Source: Scenedesmus sp. ARA3
Taxonomy: Eukaryota > Chlorophyta > Chlorophyceae > Sphaeropleales > Scenedesmaceae
Reading direction: 5' to 3'
Length of the DNA: 64,000 nt
Assembly: GCA_004335835.1 (NCBI GenBank)
Contig: RWJK01001498.1
Location: forward strand, 1,442 to 65,441
Under the pieces are notes generated by a model that searched no databases, was not told the DNA's origin, and was given only the letters and a program-made list of their open reading frames with translations. A program made the position numbers and the translations under genes. This document shows positions 40,187 to 51,900 of the stretch, one piece after another (the first letter of the stretch is position 1; each line of letters opens with the position of its first letter).

Positions 40187-41138
40187 AGATCCCGCTGGGC
40201 TTGTTCATCCTGCTGGACCCTTTCTACAACCGCAACGCCATCTGGGCGCGTGACGACTTCTCCACGCTGGTCATGGCCATCTCAGCCGGCTACTTCTTAT
40301 ACGACACGCTGGAGTGCATGTACCGCATAAAGCACGAGGGCTGGGACTTCCTGCTGCATGGCGTCTTCTGCCTCATGGTCTACAGCTTCCTGACGCACAC
40401 TGGCTACCTGCACTTCTACGGTGAGGGGCGGGCTGCTGCTGATGCAGTGAGCGGAGTAGAGGCAGCAAAGAGCTACACGTACGTGTATGCATACACGACA
40501 GGTATGGAACATGTGCTTGTGAGCATGACTTTCTTTTGGGTATCTGCGCTGGGGGGTTGGGTGGCTTTGCAAAAGCACGCCCAAGACATGCATGATGTTA
40601 GACATGCGATTGTGCAGTGGCGGCGCCAAGGCACCTCGTAGAGCGTCGAGCAGCGATTCGGTGTGTGCTGTGCACATGTGCGATGTTCACTCCTTGGCAC
40701 ACCTGCATGCTCTTTTGGGATGCTGCTGGCAGCTGCTCACTCGCTCTGCCTTGGTGTCCTGCAGGCGCCGGCTTCCTGATGTGGGAGCTCAGCACTCCCT
40801 TCATGCACTTCCGCTGGTTCCTGTACAAGATAGGCAAGGATACCACAAAACTTTACGCATACAACGCCCTGGGAGGCATGGCTGTGTTCTTCCTGTGCCG
40901 CATCCTGTGGGGGAACTTCCTGAGTATCATGTTCTGGGTTGATTCGGTGCGCGTGCTGGCAACGCCAGCAGGTGCTGCGCTGCCCATGTCAGCGATCTGG
41001 GTGTACCGGCTGTCTACTCTGGTGATGAATGGGCTGAATGCGTGGTGGTTCAGCAAGATGATGAAGATCCTGCTGGAGACGGTGCGGGGCAGCAGCAGTA
41101 GCAGTACAGCAAAGGCGGTGACAGCCAAGGCGCAGTAG
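39111..41138 (+). CDS. TLC-domain multipass membrane protein
   Basis: Four exons (39111-39177, 39403-39569, 40189-40420, 40765-41138; phases 1,0,1) give 279 residues. The TLC (TRAM-LAG1-CLN8) domain is a six- to seven-helix fold of lipid-sensing or lipid-handling membrane proteins of the ER and other membranes. Visible features: TM1 around GLAWASLELISYVV; a loop rich in Lys and Gln; RVVCFVHNIIQ, the usual His-containing start of the domain; SAGYFLYDTLECM; DFLLHGVFCLMVYS with the conserved His; WELSTPFMHFRW, the family's ELSTP motif; then two further helices and a Ser/Ala-rich tail ending KAQ. ELSTP with an upstream DxL.H is characteristic of TMEM56/TLCD4-like members, not ceramide synthases. 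Intron 2 ends in CTG repeats abutting the acceptor. Substrate unknown. Confidence 0.88.
40150..40188 (+). repeat. CTG repeat abutting the acceptor of TLC exon 3
   Basis: About twelve CTG/TGC units end in the acceptor CAG at 40188 and replace a conventional pyrimidine tract. Confidence 0.9.
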
Positions 41139-42001
41139 GGTTGTGAGTTGCTGTCCTCGACTGCAGCTGCGTCCTTCACAGTGGAATTTATTAGAAATGG
41201 CACTTGAGCAGATGGTAGGGGTTGTTTGGTGTCACCTGGGTTCTGCTGGAGGTTTTGTGCTGTTAACTGTTGTCCTTAAAAGCTAAGTCTGCTGGACTCG
41301 GCTGTTTGCACAGGCCATGGCTTGGATTTTGAACACCTGTTTGGAGGAGTGACCCTGGTCTCGAGCTGACTAAATTTTCAGCCTAGCCTGCTATGTTGCG
41401 TGCGTGACGATGGCTAAATGCCTCTCACTGCCGTATGTTGCACTGTCAGCATACATAGCACCGTACCCCCTGGACAGCGACTCCAGCCTGGACATGGTGT
41501 GTTGTCACGCACGCGTGCCCGCACTGCGTCGTCAACAGCGTGTGCAGTGCAAATGGCAAATGCATTGTTGTTGCTGGCTTGACTGTTGGTTCTGGGGGAA
41601 CTCCTTGTGCTGCTCCTTGCTGGCTCTGCTGGCCCTGCAACTGAACTTCTGCCAGTGTTTAGACGAGGCTTTGTTGTACTTGTGTGCACTGTGCTGCATG
41701 GCGAGCGGTTATAGCGGCCTGCGCCCTTGTGCTGGAGTTCATTTAGGTCTCCATTGCGCGTGGAGTACGTTGCTGCGGCTTCCTTGTCAAGCACGAGCAG
41801 TACATGGTACTTCTGCAGCAGTTGCTGTTGCACAACCCTAGGGTTGAGCTGTGTTTGAAGCAACCAGTTTGGCGCCAACTTGCGGCAGCAGCACTCCAAT
41901 TTACCTGGGTGACTGTTCATTGCAACGTTCATCTTCGTCGATCCTTGTTGAGCAACTGTCAAGCTCCAGGTACCATTTTTATACTCCAGGCTGCTCTTGT
42001 G
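41139..42001 (+). other. TLC 3' flank and BTB-gene promoter
   Basis: T/G-rich flank of the TLC gene, then the region before the BTB start codon. A plus-strand frame open from 41804 is continuous with the BTB start codon, so an N-terminal extension of 66 residues is possible but shows no conserved features. Confidence 0.45.
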
Positions 42002-43734
42002 ATGGCAGGCCTCGAAGGGTTCTATGGCAGGGAAAATCTGGCGGACTTAGACGTAGTCATTGTGCAGGCCAACACCATGGCATGTGACAAAAGCAGCAGA
42101 CGCAAGCGATCGCGCGCGGAAGAGCTGGTGCTGCCTGGGCACCGGTTAGCAGTGTGTGCTGCAAGCGAAGTGCTAAGCGCCCAGGTGAATAACTTGGAGC
42201 AGCACGAAGGATGCAGAACAGCCCAGATGGTTGCCGAGCGTAATCTGCAACGTGCTGTCTCTGCTGCCCTTCCTGCTTTGTCCAGATTCTCAACTGGAGC
42301 GCAGCAGCTCCCAGCAAGCAGCGCCAGAGAATCAACATAGAAGTGCCTGCAGGGCAGCTGGAGGTTGGCCGGCTGCTGCTGGGATGCATGTACCAGCAGC
42401 AACCAGACCTGCGCAGCACAGAGCAGCAGGCCACCCTGCTGCAGCTGCTGGTGCTTGCAGACAAGTATGCAGTGCCAGGAGCAGTTGCTGCGGTCAACAG
42501 GGCCTTCAAGGAGACACCAGTTGAGCAGCTGCTGTGGGAGACAGTAGTGGCTGTGTACGAGCTGCCCGCTGTCTACGCTGACAACGCAGCGTTCGCGGAC
42601 GTGTATGCAGCAGCAGCAGATGTGCTGCAGCACACACTGGGCGACCTGGAGCTGGTGTTTGCAGACCAGTCAGATCGGCAAGGCAGCAAGCAGCAGCTGC
42701 TATATGACCTGCCGCATGCTGGGCTCCTGCAGCTGCTGCGCGATGAGCGCACACGTGTGGCATCGGAAAACACAGCAGCGCATGCACTGCTCGAGTGGTC
42801 GGAAGACAAGGACATCAGCCCGGAGCACTTGAAGCAGCTGATGAGCGCTCTAGTACCAGAACAACCCAGCTGATGAACAGCAACAGGTTTTGCAATGCCA
42901 GTGCAGAACTGCAACTGCCTAGCCCTGCAGTTCAGCAACGTAATGGTTCTGCTGCTTGGCAGGAAGTTTGCGACCTATGCTGCCGTCTTACCTCTGAACC
43001 TGTGGGCCCACCCTGCCTGCTTGCAGGCGAGTCTGGTGCGGATGCCTCGGTGCAGCCACCTGTACATCACAACCGTGCTCCTGCAGCACCCTGAGGACGT
43101 TGTCGAGGCTGTTGGCCTGGGCCACCTGCTAAATGCAGCCGCATGCAGCGCAGCAGGCAGCCAGCTGGTCGAGGAAATTGACAGCAGCCCCACGCGCCGC
43201 GAGTACCCAGGCTGGTTCCTGCCGGCGCGGCCGGCCTCCAGCATGCAGCAGCTGGTCAACGACTGGCACGTGAAGCTGCAGGATGTAAAGGTGATGTTTG
43301 AGCAGAGAGTTGCAGAAAACAGGTGTGAAGAGCTGCAGAGCAAAGTCTACACATGGCAGGGCAGCAGCTGCTACGTGGCCCCGGAAGCTGAGGAGGACCA
43401 AGAGCCTGCAAGCAGCAGCCAAGAACGCACAGCATCAGCCAAAAATGTCACGCTCGGCTGCTATGTGTACCTGACTGCTTACAAGCAACAGCTCTGCAAA
43501 ATAGACTGTAGGTGTCTGCTCCTGAGAGCAGGCTCCAGACGTGCTGCTGACGCCGTTGACAACTGCAGGATTGAGGCTTACTTTGGGCAGAACAGGAACT
43601 GGGGTGTGACGACCTTTGTGTTCAATGGCGGGACCACAGCATGGCAGGAGGCTAAGCAGCAGCTGCGAGCTGCTCACGCTGTGCATGCTGACGGCTGCCT
43701 GCACATACAGGTGATAGTCACAGGGATGGCGTGA
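42002..43734 (+). CDS. BTB/POZ-domain protein
   Basis: Three exons (42002-42184, 42286-42852, 43027-43734, all phase 0) give 485 residues. BTB domains mediate dimerisation and often bind cullin-3 as substrate adaptors. Residues 1-62 give the first half of the domain: LADLDVVIVQ, an insertion of basic residues (SSRRKRSRAEE), then LPGHRLAVCAASEVL. The second half follows: INIEVPAGQLEVGRLLLGCMY and LLQLLVLADKYAVPGAVAAV. A BACK-like helical region follows (TPVEQLLWETVVAVYELP to about 250). The C-terminal 230 residues hold LVRMPRCSHLYI and end in a domain with LGCYVYLTAYKQQLC and NRNWGVTTFVFNGG that I do not recognise. Exon 2 is taken to end at a GTACCA donor; reading through would stop 20 bases later. 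CAND1, which recycles cullin ligases, is the next gene, but the pairing may be chance. Confidence 0.85.
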
Positions 43735-45294
43735 GCTGCTGCTGCGAGGCAGAGCTGCTGGCCAGCTGGGCCCATGCCGTTGGTAACTCGTCTGTGCTGC
43801 ATGGCGCACCTGCACCAGACAAGGCTTTGAGGCCACCTGTTACACGTGTCTGTGCGCACAGCAGCATGCTTTTTCGTTACCAAAGGGGACCCATCTCACT
43901 GGCTGGTCACACAGCAGCAGGCTTGTGGATTCCCTGTTACACAGGCTGACACCTTGGTTGAATGGGCAGATATCCAGTCGTGTTGCACACGTTACAGGGC
44001 GAGCAGGTGTCACCTGTTGTGGAAAGGGTGTGTGCTACAGCAGCTCAGCAGCTGATGCATCTGCATGCCAGTTTTGTGTTTGCACACAGCAAGCGGCTGG
44101 CTGAGTGCCGGTGCTGTGAAAGGTGCGACAAGCTGGTTCCGTGCGCCGCAATGCGCACATGCCTGTTTTGTCTGGTTATGAGGAGTGTACTGCTTGATTC
44201 GCTTGCGTTGTTGCTGTGTATGGCGGGAAGATGGCTGGGTGCTGATATGCCCAGGTCCAAAATCAATACTGGTGTTGGGAATTGCATACGTGGTGGTTGT
44301 CAGCATCAACGCGGCTCAGCGGTGGGATCACCTTTGCATTGTGCTTTGACTGCATGGTTGTTCAGCAAGTTGGTGACAATTGCGCTGAACACATTGTGGG
44401 GCAGCAGCATCGGCAGAAGTGGCTGTATAAAGAGTTGCAGCGTGCATGGCTGTGTGGACAGGGCATGCTTCTCTCGAACACACGTACACACTGTGGGACT
44501 TGTTTTCTGGGGAGACTACCAGGGATGGTCTCTGACATGTGTGTTGTTCCAACCACGTGCCAGCATCATGCTGTAGGCTACAGTTGTTGCACAACCGTTG
44601 GCTTTTACACCATCTGGTAAAATAGCCGTCATGCCTCTGATAACCACCACTGATAACCACCATGGACCATCCGAACCATGAACTGCAAGGCAGCTGCAAT
44701 GCCTACGAGATGCTGCCACAGGCTAGGCTACACTCCGCCCTGCAGCTGTGTAGGTGTAGTTATACCCCGGTATTCACAGGGGGCGGTGGGGGCTGCACTG
44801 ACACAAAGCATTCAGCAACGTAGCATGCACCAACGCCTCAATCAATGCATGCTCATGCTGTCGGCCGAGGTGGCGTAGCTATAGGGGCGCGGTGCAGTCT
44901 GCTTGGCTGCTGGCTCACAGCTGTGCGCACCGTCACTGTCGCTGGGCAGCTGACGCAACAACACATGCTTGCGCCTGCACATGCCATTGTCAGGCGTGCG
45001 CGGCTGCACAAACGCAGCATCAACAGCAACACTTGCACGGCTCGACAACCAACTCCTCAGTAATCGGGCCCTCGGGGCCAGACATCAGCATGATGCTGCA
45101 GATCTCTGCAGGTGGTTGGAAACCATGAGATGCCCCAAATGCACACCCTCATCCTGAGCACACTACCTGCCAGCAATCTGCCTTGTGCCCAGCTAGGCAG
45201 CGGCAACAGCAGCAGCATCGGCACATGCGGGCTATCCCTGGTGTACCTTCTAGCCCCACATCATCTGCATCCTGTCAGTAACCACTTTCATAGT
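43735..45294. other. Convergent 3' flanks of the BTB gene and CAND1
   Basis: The plus strand is T/G-rich to about 44600 and A/C-rich after about 44880, so the composition switches where the two convergent transcripts should end. Open frames on both strands lack motifs. No TGTAA was found on the plus strand here. Confidence 0.45.
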
Positions 45295-45940
45295 CACAGC
45301 TCCAATGCCTCGCCCTCCACCTCCTGCAGCTCCGCCTGCGACGCAAGGAACTTGTCTTGCAGCGACGCAGCCATTGCTGCGCTCGAGTAAAGTGATGCCA
45401 CTTGCTCTGACCGTTACTGACAGCTGTCACTTACAGCTCCATGGCCTCGCCCTCTGCCTCCTGCCGCTCCGCCTGTGCTGCCAGGAACTTCTCCCGCAGC
45501 GGCCCGCTCATCACGGTGCGCTTCAGAAAGCCGCAAAGCGCTGCGTGCTGTCAGTTCGAACTGTTACTTACAGCTCCATTGCCTCGCCCTCTGCCTCCTG
45601 CCGCTCTGCCTGTGCCGCCAGGAACTTCTCCCGCAGCGGTCCACTCATCATGGTGCGCTTCAGGAAGCCTCACAGCGCTGCGAGCTGTCAGTTTGAACTG
45701 TCACTTACAGCTCCATGGCCTCGCCCTCTGCCTCCTGCCGCTCCGCCTGTGCTGCCAGGAACTGCAGCGCTCCGGCCACTGCTGCGCTCCAGACAGCCCC
45801 CAAGCACTGCGACACGTTCGTTCTACAACTTCTGCTTACAGCTCCATCGCCTCGCCCTCTGCCTCCTGCCGCTCCGCCTGCGCAGCCAGGAACTTCTCCC
45901 GCAGCGGTCCGCTCATGACTGTGCGCTTCAGGAAGCCTCA
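45295..45940 (-). repeat. Tandem array of copies of the CAND1 last-exon end
   Basis: Five partial copies of the end of CAND1 exon 24 lie downstream of the functional stop: about 45835-45940, 45704-45765 (truncated), 45561-45669, 45428-45535 and a degenerate one at 45295-45360. The period is near 137 bp. Each keeps the codons for AAQAERQEAEGEAMEL or a variant, the stop and about 30 bp of flank. The copies are 85-98% alike by eye, with substitutions, so they are tandem duplications of unequal age. Confidence 0.92.
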
Positions 45941-45972
45941 CAGCGCTGCGAGCTGTCAGTTTGAACTGTTAC

Positions 45973-48900
45973 TTACAGCTCCATTGCCTCGCCTTCTGCC
46001 TCCTGCCGCTCCGCCTGTGCCGCCAGGAACTTCTCCCGCAGCGGTCCGCTCATAACGGTGCGCTTCAGGAAGCCTGTGAAGGGGGCGCTGGCCTCACTGC
46101 CTGGCAGGCGGTTGAGCGCGTCCACGGCGCGCAGGCAGCTGCGCAGCAGCTCCTCGTGGCGGTCAACCTGCGCGGACCACATGTTTGACCAATTGACTTT
46201 GACAGACTTGAACCTGGGCTGCAAGAATAGTGCTGATGGTGAGTTGAGAAACAGATGACGCGTGTGCTGAGGATGCTGAGTTCAAGCAGGACTAGCAGCT
46301 GCAAAGTCTTGAGGCAATGTTGTTGTCTTGTTGTTGTCATGCAGCAGGCGCCTGTGTGCATTCCTGCAGGCACCCGCTGCTCTGCTTGCAGCATCTGCAC
46401 TGTATTGAAACACATCCGTCCCAGCAAGTCAAATCCACTTCTGCTGCAGCCGGTTGCCATGCAAGTCAACCAGCAGCTGCACCACAACCCGCCCTATCGC
46501 GGACACATCAAAACTTTCCGTTTACATCACAGTCATGCAACAAGTGTAATCAATGTGGCTGCCGCCGCACCTCCTGCTTGACTGCGTCGCTCTTGAGCTT
46601 TGCGGTGAGCGTCTTCTCAAGCGGCTCCACCAGCTTGTCCAGCTGGCTCAGCACAGCAGGGCCGCCGCCTGCAGCACAGTGCAGCAACGGTACAGCACAA
46701 GGATTTAAGTGATTGTGTTGGCCTCAAGGCTTGTGCGGCTGGCTCAGCACAGCAGGGCCGCCGCCTGCAGAGTGGGCAACAGCAGTGCAGCACACGAATG
46801 CAATGAACACAGTCACATTGGCTGTCACGGTTTGCCCAGCTGGCTCAGCACAGCGGGGCCGCCACCTGTAGCATGAATATAACACGAATTATGACAAACA
46901 AGAAAGGCAATTTGATATACTTGGAGGCTGTTGCCAGCCCGTTCAGCTGCTGCTGCTGCTTCTGCATGCCTGAGCATGACACAGGACACGCCAAAACTCA
47001 ACAGCCACTGCAACAACCACAACCTCAGGTTCACATATCCACCAGGTCTGACACGCTTCACGCACAACTATGCAGGCAGCTGCTCTTATCCAACCCCACC
47101 TGGGCTTGCTGCCAGCTTGACCAGCATCAGGTGTGCAGGCGCCTTCACATCCTGGTGGTCCTTCAGCCCACTCTCCAACGCTGCCAAAAAGTCCGGCTGC
47201 TGCTGCAGCACGTGTGGCAGCGCCGTGAGCAGGATGTCGAGGCACTCGAAGGCAGCCTTGCGCAGCTCCAGGCCGTCGTCGATGCGGTGCTTGAAGGGGC
47301 CCAGGTCAACCGTGCGGATCTGCATGTTTGACCAGAGTTTGACCGGGTGAGGAAGGGGCAGGGAAAAAGAATGCAGGGCACATGGCAAGCCAGGTGCAGC
47401 ATAGAAGCCAACCAACCAGCAGCAATTTGAGCTGATGACGGATTTCAGATGGACAGGCAGCAGCTGGCACACCACAGAGACAGTAGTTTCACCACGCACC
47501 ATCTCTGGCTTGATTGCTGTCTGGTCGTACAGCAGAGGCAGCAGCTGCTCCAGCCCAGCAGCCACCAGGCCCGGCTTGTGGTGCACCACAGCAGACAGCG
47601 CCACCACTGCCGCCTTGCGCACGTGCCGGTCTGGGTCCTTCATCAGCATGAGGAAGTCCAGCAGGCAGTCCTGCAGGAGAAAAGTAACAGTGTTATAACA
47701 CATTCAAACGCAGATCCAGGCACTTGTGATGTTATCATCTGTAAGCGGCATGGCAACACTGATGTTGATACCTGCATGTGGCATGACACACAGAAGCAGC
47801 GAGCACCTGTCCTGGTTGCAGCAAAACATGGTGGCACACATATGATGATGTGTTGCACTGCACTTTGTGCTGCACAGTTATTGCGCCTCACCTTGAGCAG
47901 GTCATCCACTGGGCGGCGCTTGTCCACCACTATGTACTTGACAGCACCAAACTAACGGTGCAGCTGCAAAAAAAGTAATCGCGGATGCAGGCGTCCCAAT
48001 GTTCTGCACGCACCTTGAGCAGGTCATCCACTGGGTGTGGCTTGTCCACCACCATGTACTTGACAGCGCCAACCACCACGCAGCGCGTGTGCTCGCTGTC
48101 ACTCGACAGCCCTGCAGCAGGCAGCGCAGCAAGCACGTACACGCAGTCAAGCGTCAAGCCGCAACAGCAGCACCCACGCAACGGCAGCTGTCTGTGCGGG
48201 CATGTGCGCAGGCATAAGAACATATCTGTCAGGCACAGCAGCACATACATACAACAGCAAGCGTCCACACATTGAATGGCAGCAGCAGCATACAACAGCG
48301 CGGCTCCACACCTGTGCGCAGCCGCGCCAGCACCTCTGAGGGGTGCAGCAGCGCCAGCCGCCCCAGGCACTCCGCCACCACGTTCCTGCACTCCTCCTCT
48401 GCCCTGCTGCAGGACACCAGCAGGTCCAGCACCTGCTGCACTTGCGCTGCAGGAGAGCACAAAAGAGCAGCAACACAGCAGCAGCGAGCAGACATGAGCC
48501 AGACAGCATGTGATGTGTGCACCAACAGTTTTGAGACGCCTGCTGTGCATGCATGGCGTGGCTGCGAGGCAGCATGTGGCAGTTGACATGCAAGGAACAG
48601 CAGGCACACGACATGCAAGGAACAGCAGACACACAACAGGCATGTATTGCTATCCTGCTTGCATGCATTCATATGCAATCCCTTCGTCAACAACACACTA
48701 CACGTACAAATAGATGAAAGCTACTGCCCCTCACACACCTTCTGTGAAGCCTGCCCGCGTGTCTGCTGCCTTGCGTGCACTGACGGTGGTCACCACCTCG
48801 TTCAGCGCCTGCAGGAAACAGCAGCAGCCAAAGAGACAGCACGTGAGTCACAAGGGTCAAACATGATCACACCGCCCACGCCTATCTGAACGTCTGAACA

Positions 48901-51900
48901 TACATGAAGCACTGCAGTGGCGGCACAAACGTGTAAAGGCAACATCCTGCCCAACATCAACAGTGCCCTGCTCTGTACATACAGGTGTAGTGGCCTGAAT
49001 AGGTCGAAGTGGCGCAATACTTGCAGCTGCCAGCCCCGCGCTGACCAGTCAACGCACCTGCAACAGCAGGTACTGCTGCTTGCTCTGCCCGCTAGCGCCC
49101 TCAATGCTCTGCAGCAGCGCCGGCAGGAAGCGCCCCAGGTTGCCACATGCCACGCCACCCAGAGCCAAGCTTGCTGCTGCTCTGATGTCCTCATTCTCAG
49201 AGCTGAGGGAGGCGTTGACTGCTGACTCAACGTTAGGCGCTGATGAGAGGTCTGTGCGACGGCCGATCTCTCCTAGGCACAGCAGCGCTAGGCGCTGGGA
49301 GGCTGCAAGACAAGGCACATCAGCAGGCAGACAGAGGGTAGGTTACTACATGCCAAAGCAACAGGCGGGCAGGTACACGAGTGGGTGTGCTGCAATCTAT
49401 CCTTGGCACAGACAGCAGCAGAACCTCCGCCATACACACAGCAAACAGCAGCCACCTGTTCCTTCCATTGACTGCAGCTGCATGCATAGCCCACAACCAC
49501 CACCAAATTCACCCACCTTGGTCTGCTGACTTGAGCATCTGCAGCAGCTGCTTCACGGTTGCATCCACCTGCGCCTGCCCAGCCGGCACCACCAGCACCG
49601 CACAGCACTGCGCCACGCTGTGCTGGGCCTGCCGTGCGCTGCCGTCTGTGCTGCCGCCGCCGTCCCGCCTGCCCCTGCCCTCATCGAGCAGTGCTGACAG
49701 TAGTGCTTCTGTCATGGCTGCTGGGGAGCCTGTTCCTGCAAGGGCCGGGAACAGCGCCTGCAGCTCCGCCAGCGCTGCACCCTGCACGCGTTACATGCAG
49801 CACAATAACGACGGTCAAACGACGGTCAAACGCGGTTGGTGGAAGAGTAAGAGAACGCTATACAGGTTGATTGGCATGGGCAAAACAAACATGCCATTGC
49901 TTTATTACAAAACTGCATGCATTCAAATGGCACGTGCACAGAACCTGAGCTGCAGACTCGGGCAGCGCATCAACACTGCTCCAACCAACAGCATCCTCGC
50001 TTCACAAACTTGCATCCTTCACGCCTGCCACGCGACCATGCTGCCTCACCACATCAAAACTTGTCTCACCTGCAGCAGCGGGCTGCGCACCAGCACCAGC
50101 CCTGCCGGCAGCACCCGCTCCACTACACAGGTGCATACGCTCACATAATAGATCATGCTCAATGTAGCATCTGCAGACCGCTAGCGCACCAGCACTGCTC
50201 GCACAGAGTGCATTCTCGCCGCCTCAGATTTGCTTTTATCTGCACGCTTGCCAAACCATATCAGAACTTTTCTCACCTGCAGCAGCGGGCTGCGCACCAG
50301 CACCAGCCCAGCAGGCAGCACCCGCTCCCATACACAGGTGCATACGTTCACAAAATGGATCATGCCCTCATTGCAGCATCTGCAAATCGCCAGCGCATCA
50401 GCACTGCTCACACAGGGTGCATCCGTGTTGGCCTCAAAAATGCTTTCATCCCGCACGCCTGCACGCAACCACGCTGCCCCAACCAAACCCTAACATACAT
50501 TTCACCCTCACCTGCAGCAGCGGGCTGCGCACCAGCACCAGCCCAGCAGGCAGCATCCGCACTGCTCCAACAAAGCACCAAGAGTACCAGCACGCCACCA
50601 CGCTACCCCAGTATACATAAGCCAGTCGCGCTCACCTGCAGCAGCGGGCTGCGCACCAGCACCAGGACAGCAGGCCGCACCCGCTCCACCACACAGGTGC
50701 ATACGCTCACGAAATGGTTCATGCCCCCATGTACCATCTGCAGGTTGCCAGCGCATCAGCACTGCTCCCAAAGGCGGCCGCGTCAGGTTTGCTTTCGTTT
50801 TGCACGCTGCCCGCGCCAAACCATAACATATAATTTCTCACCTGCAGCAGCGGGCTGCGCACCAGCACCAGCCCAGCAGGCAGCACCCGCTCCACGACCT
50901 GCTGCGCCACTGCCGGCTGCTGCCGCAGCAGCGTCACCGCCAGCTTTAGGCTCAGCGCCGCAATCGACAGGTCAGCGTCACTGATGAGGCTTGATGACTC
51001 AGCCAGCAGCGCGCTGGTGCCTGCAGGATCCAGGGATGGGCCGTATTTGGCTACCAAGGCTTCTAAAGCTGCCAATGCTGCTTGGCGCAGCAGGCGGTTG
51101 GCCTTTCGCAGGAAGCTGGTGAGCTCAGCCTGTTGGTGAGATTGGTGAGGTATAATATGCGGCAAGCAAACGAGAGGGTGAGTGAAATGGTCCTGTGGAG
51201 TTGCAGGTGTGGCAAGCGGCATCACACGGTGCCTGCAAGGCAGCAAAAATGGCCAGTGATGTGGTGCAAGGGTTGATGAGCGCTGCTTGGGAGATTCCGG
51301 CTGTTCCCAGCACCCACCCAGCACCGTGCAATTCTCTTGATATGCTGCCAGCTGTGATGCTGCACCACCAGGCTATCATTGAAGAGCTGTAGATGCATGG
51401 GACAAACAGCTTGAACTGTTGTTGTACAAACAAACAAGGTTGCAAGCAGGCACCAACTAACAATCACCGGCTCCAGTGCGCTGTCCAGCCCCAGCTCCAG
51501 CTGCAACTGCGTGCTCAACTTCAAACCTGATCCACTCACAGCCTCACAAACTCCCTATCTTGTGGTGCCAGCTGCAGTACTGTGGCTGTGCCACCAGGCT
51601 GTTCCCAGCCTGTATGAATGCAAAGTGTTGCGTTCGCTGTGTGAAACCAACTGTGAAGAAAGCCGCACTCACAATGACCGGCTCCAGTGCGCCGTCCAGC
51701 CCCAGCTCCAGCTGAGACTGGGCCAGGATGGCAAAGCCCTTCACAGCGGGCAGCCGGGTGATCTCGTTGCGCAGCCGCTCCAACAGCAGCTTCAGCACAC
51801 CAGGCACCTGCAGCAGACGATGTGATGCTGAACATGAATCATGGTGGCGATAGTGGAGTGATATCATTGTCTGGGTCGCTGACAACCACTTGCTTGTTTG

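Noticed and set aside
49917..50984. 355-codon plus-strand open frame with repeated CAPAPAQQA-type segments
   Set aside because: Antisense of CAND1 exon 15 and its tandem echoes; the repeats are the duplicated exon ends.
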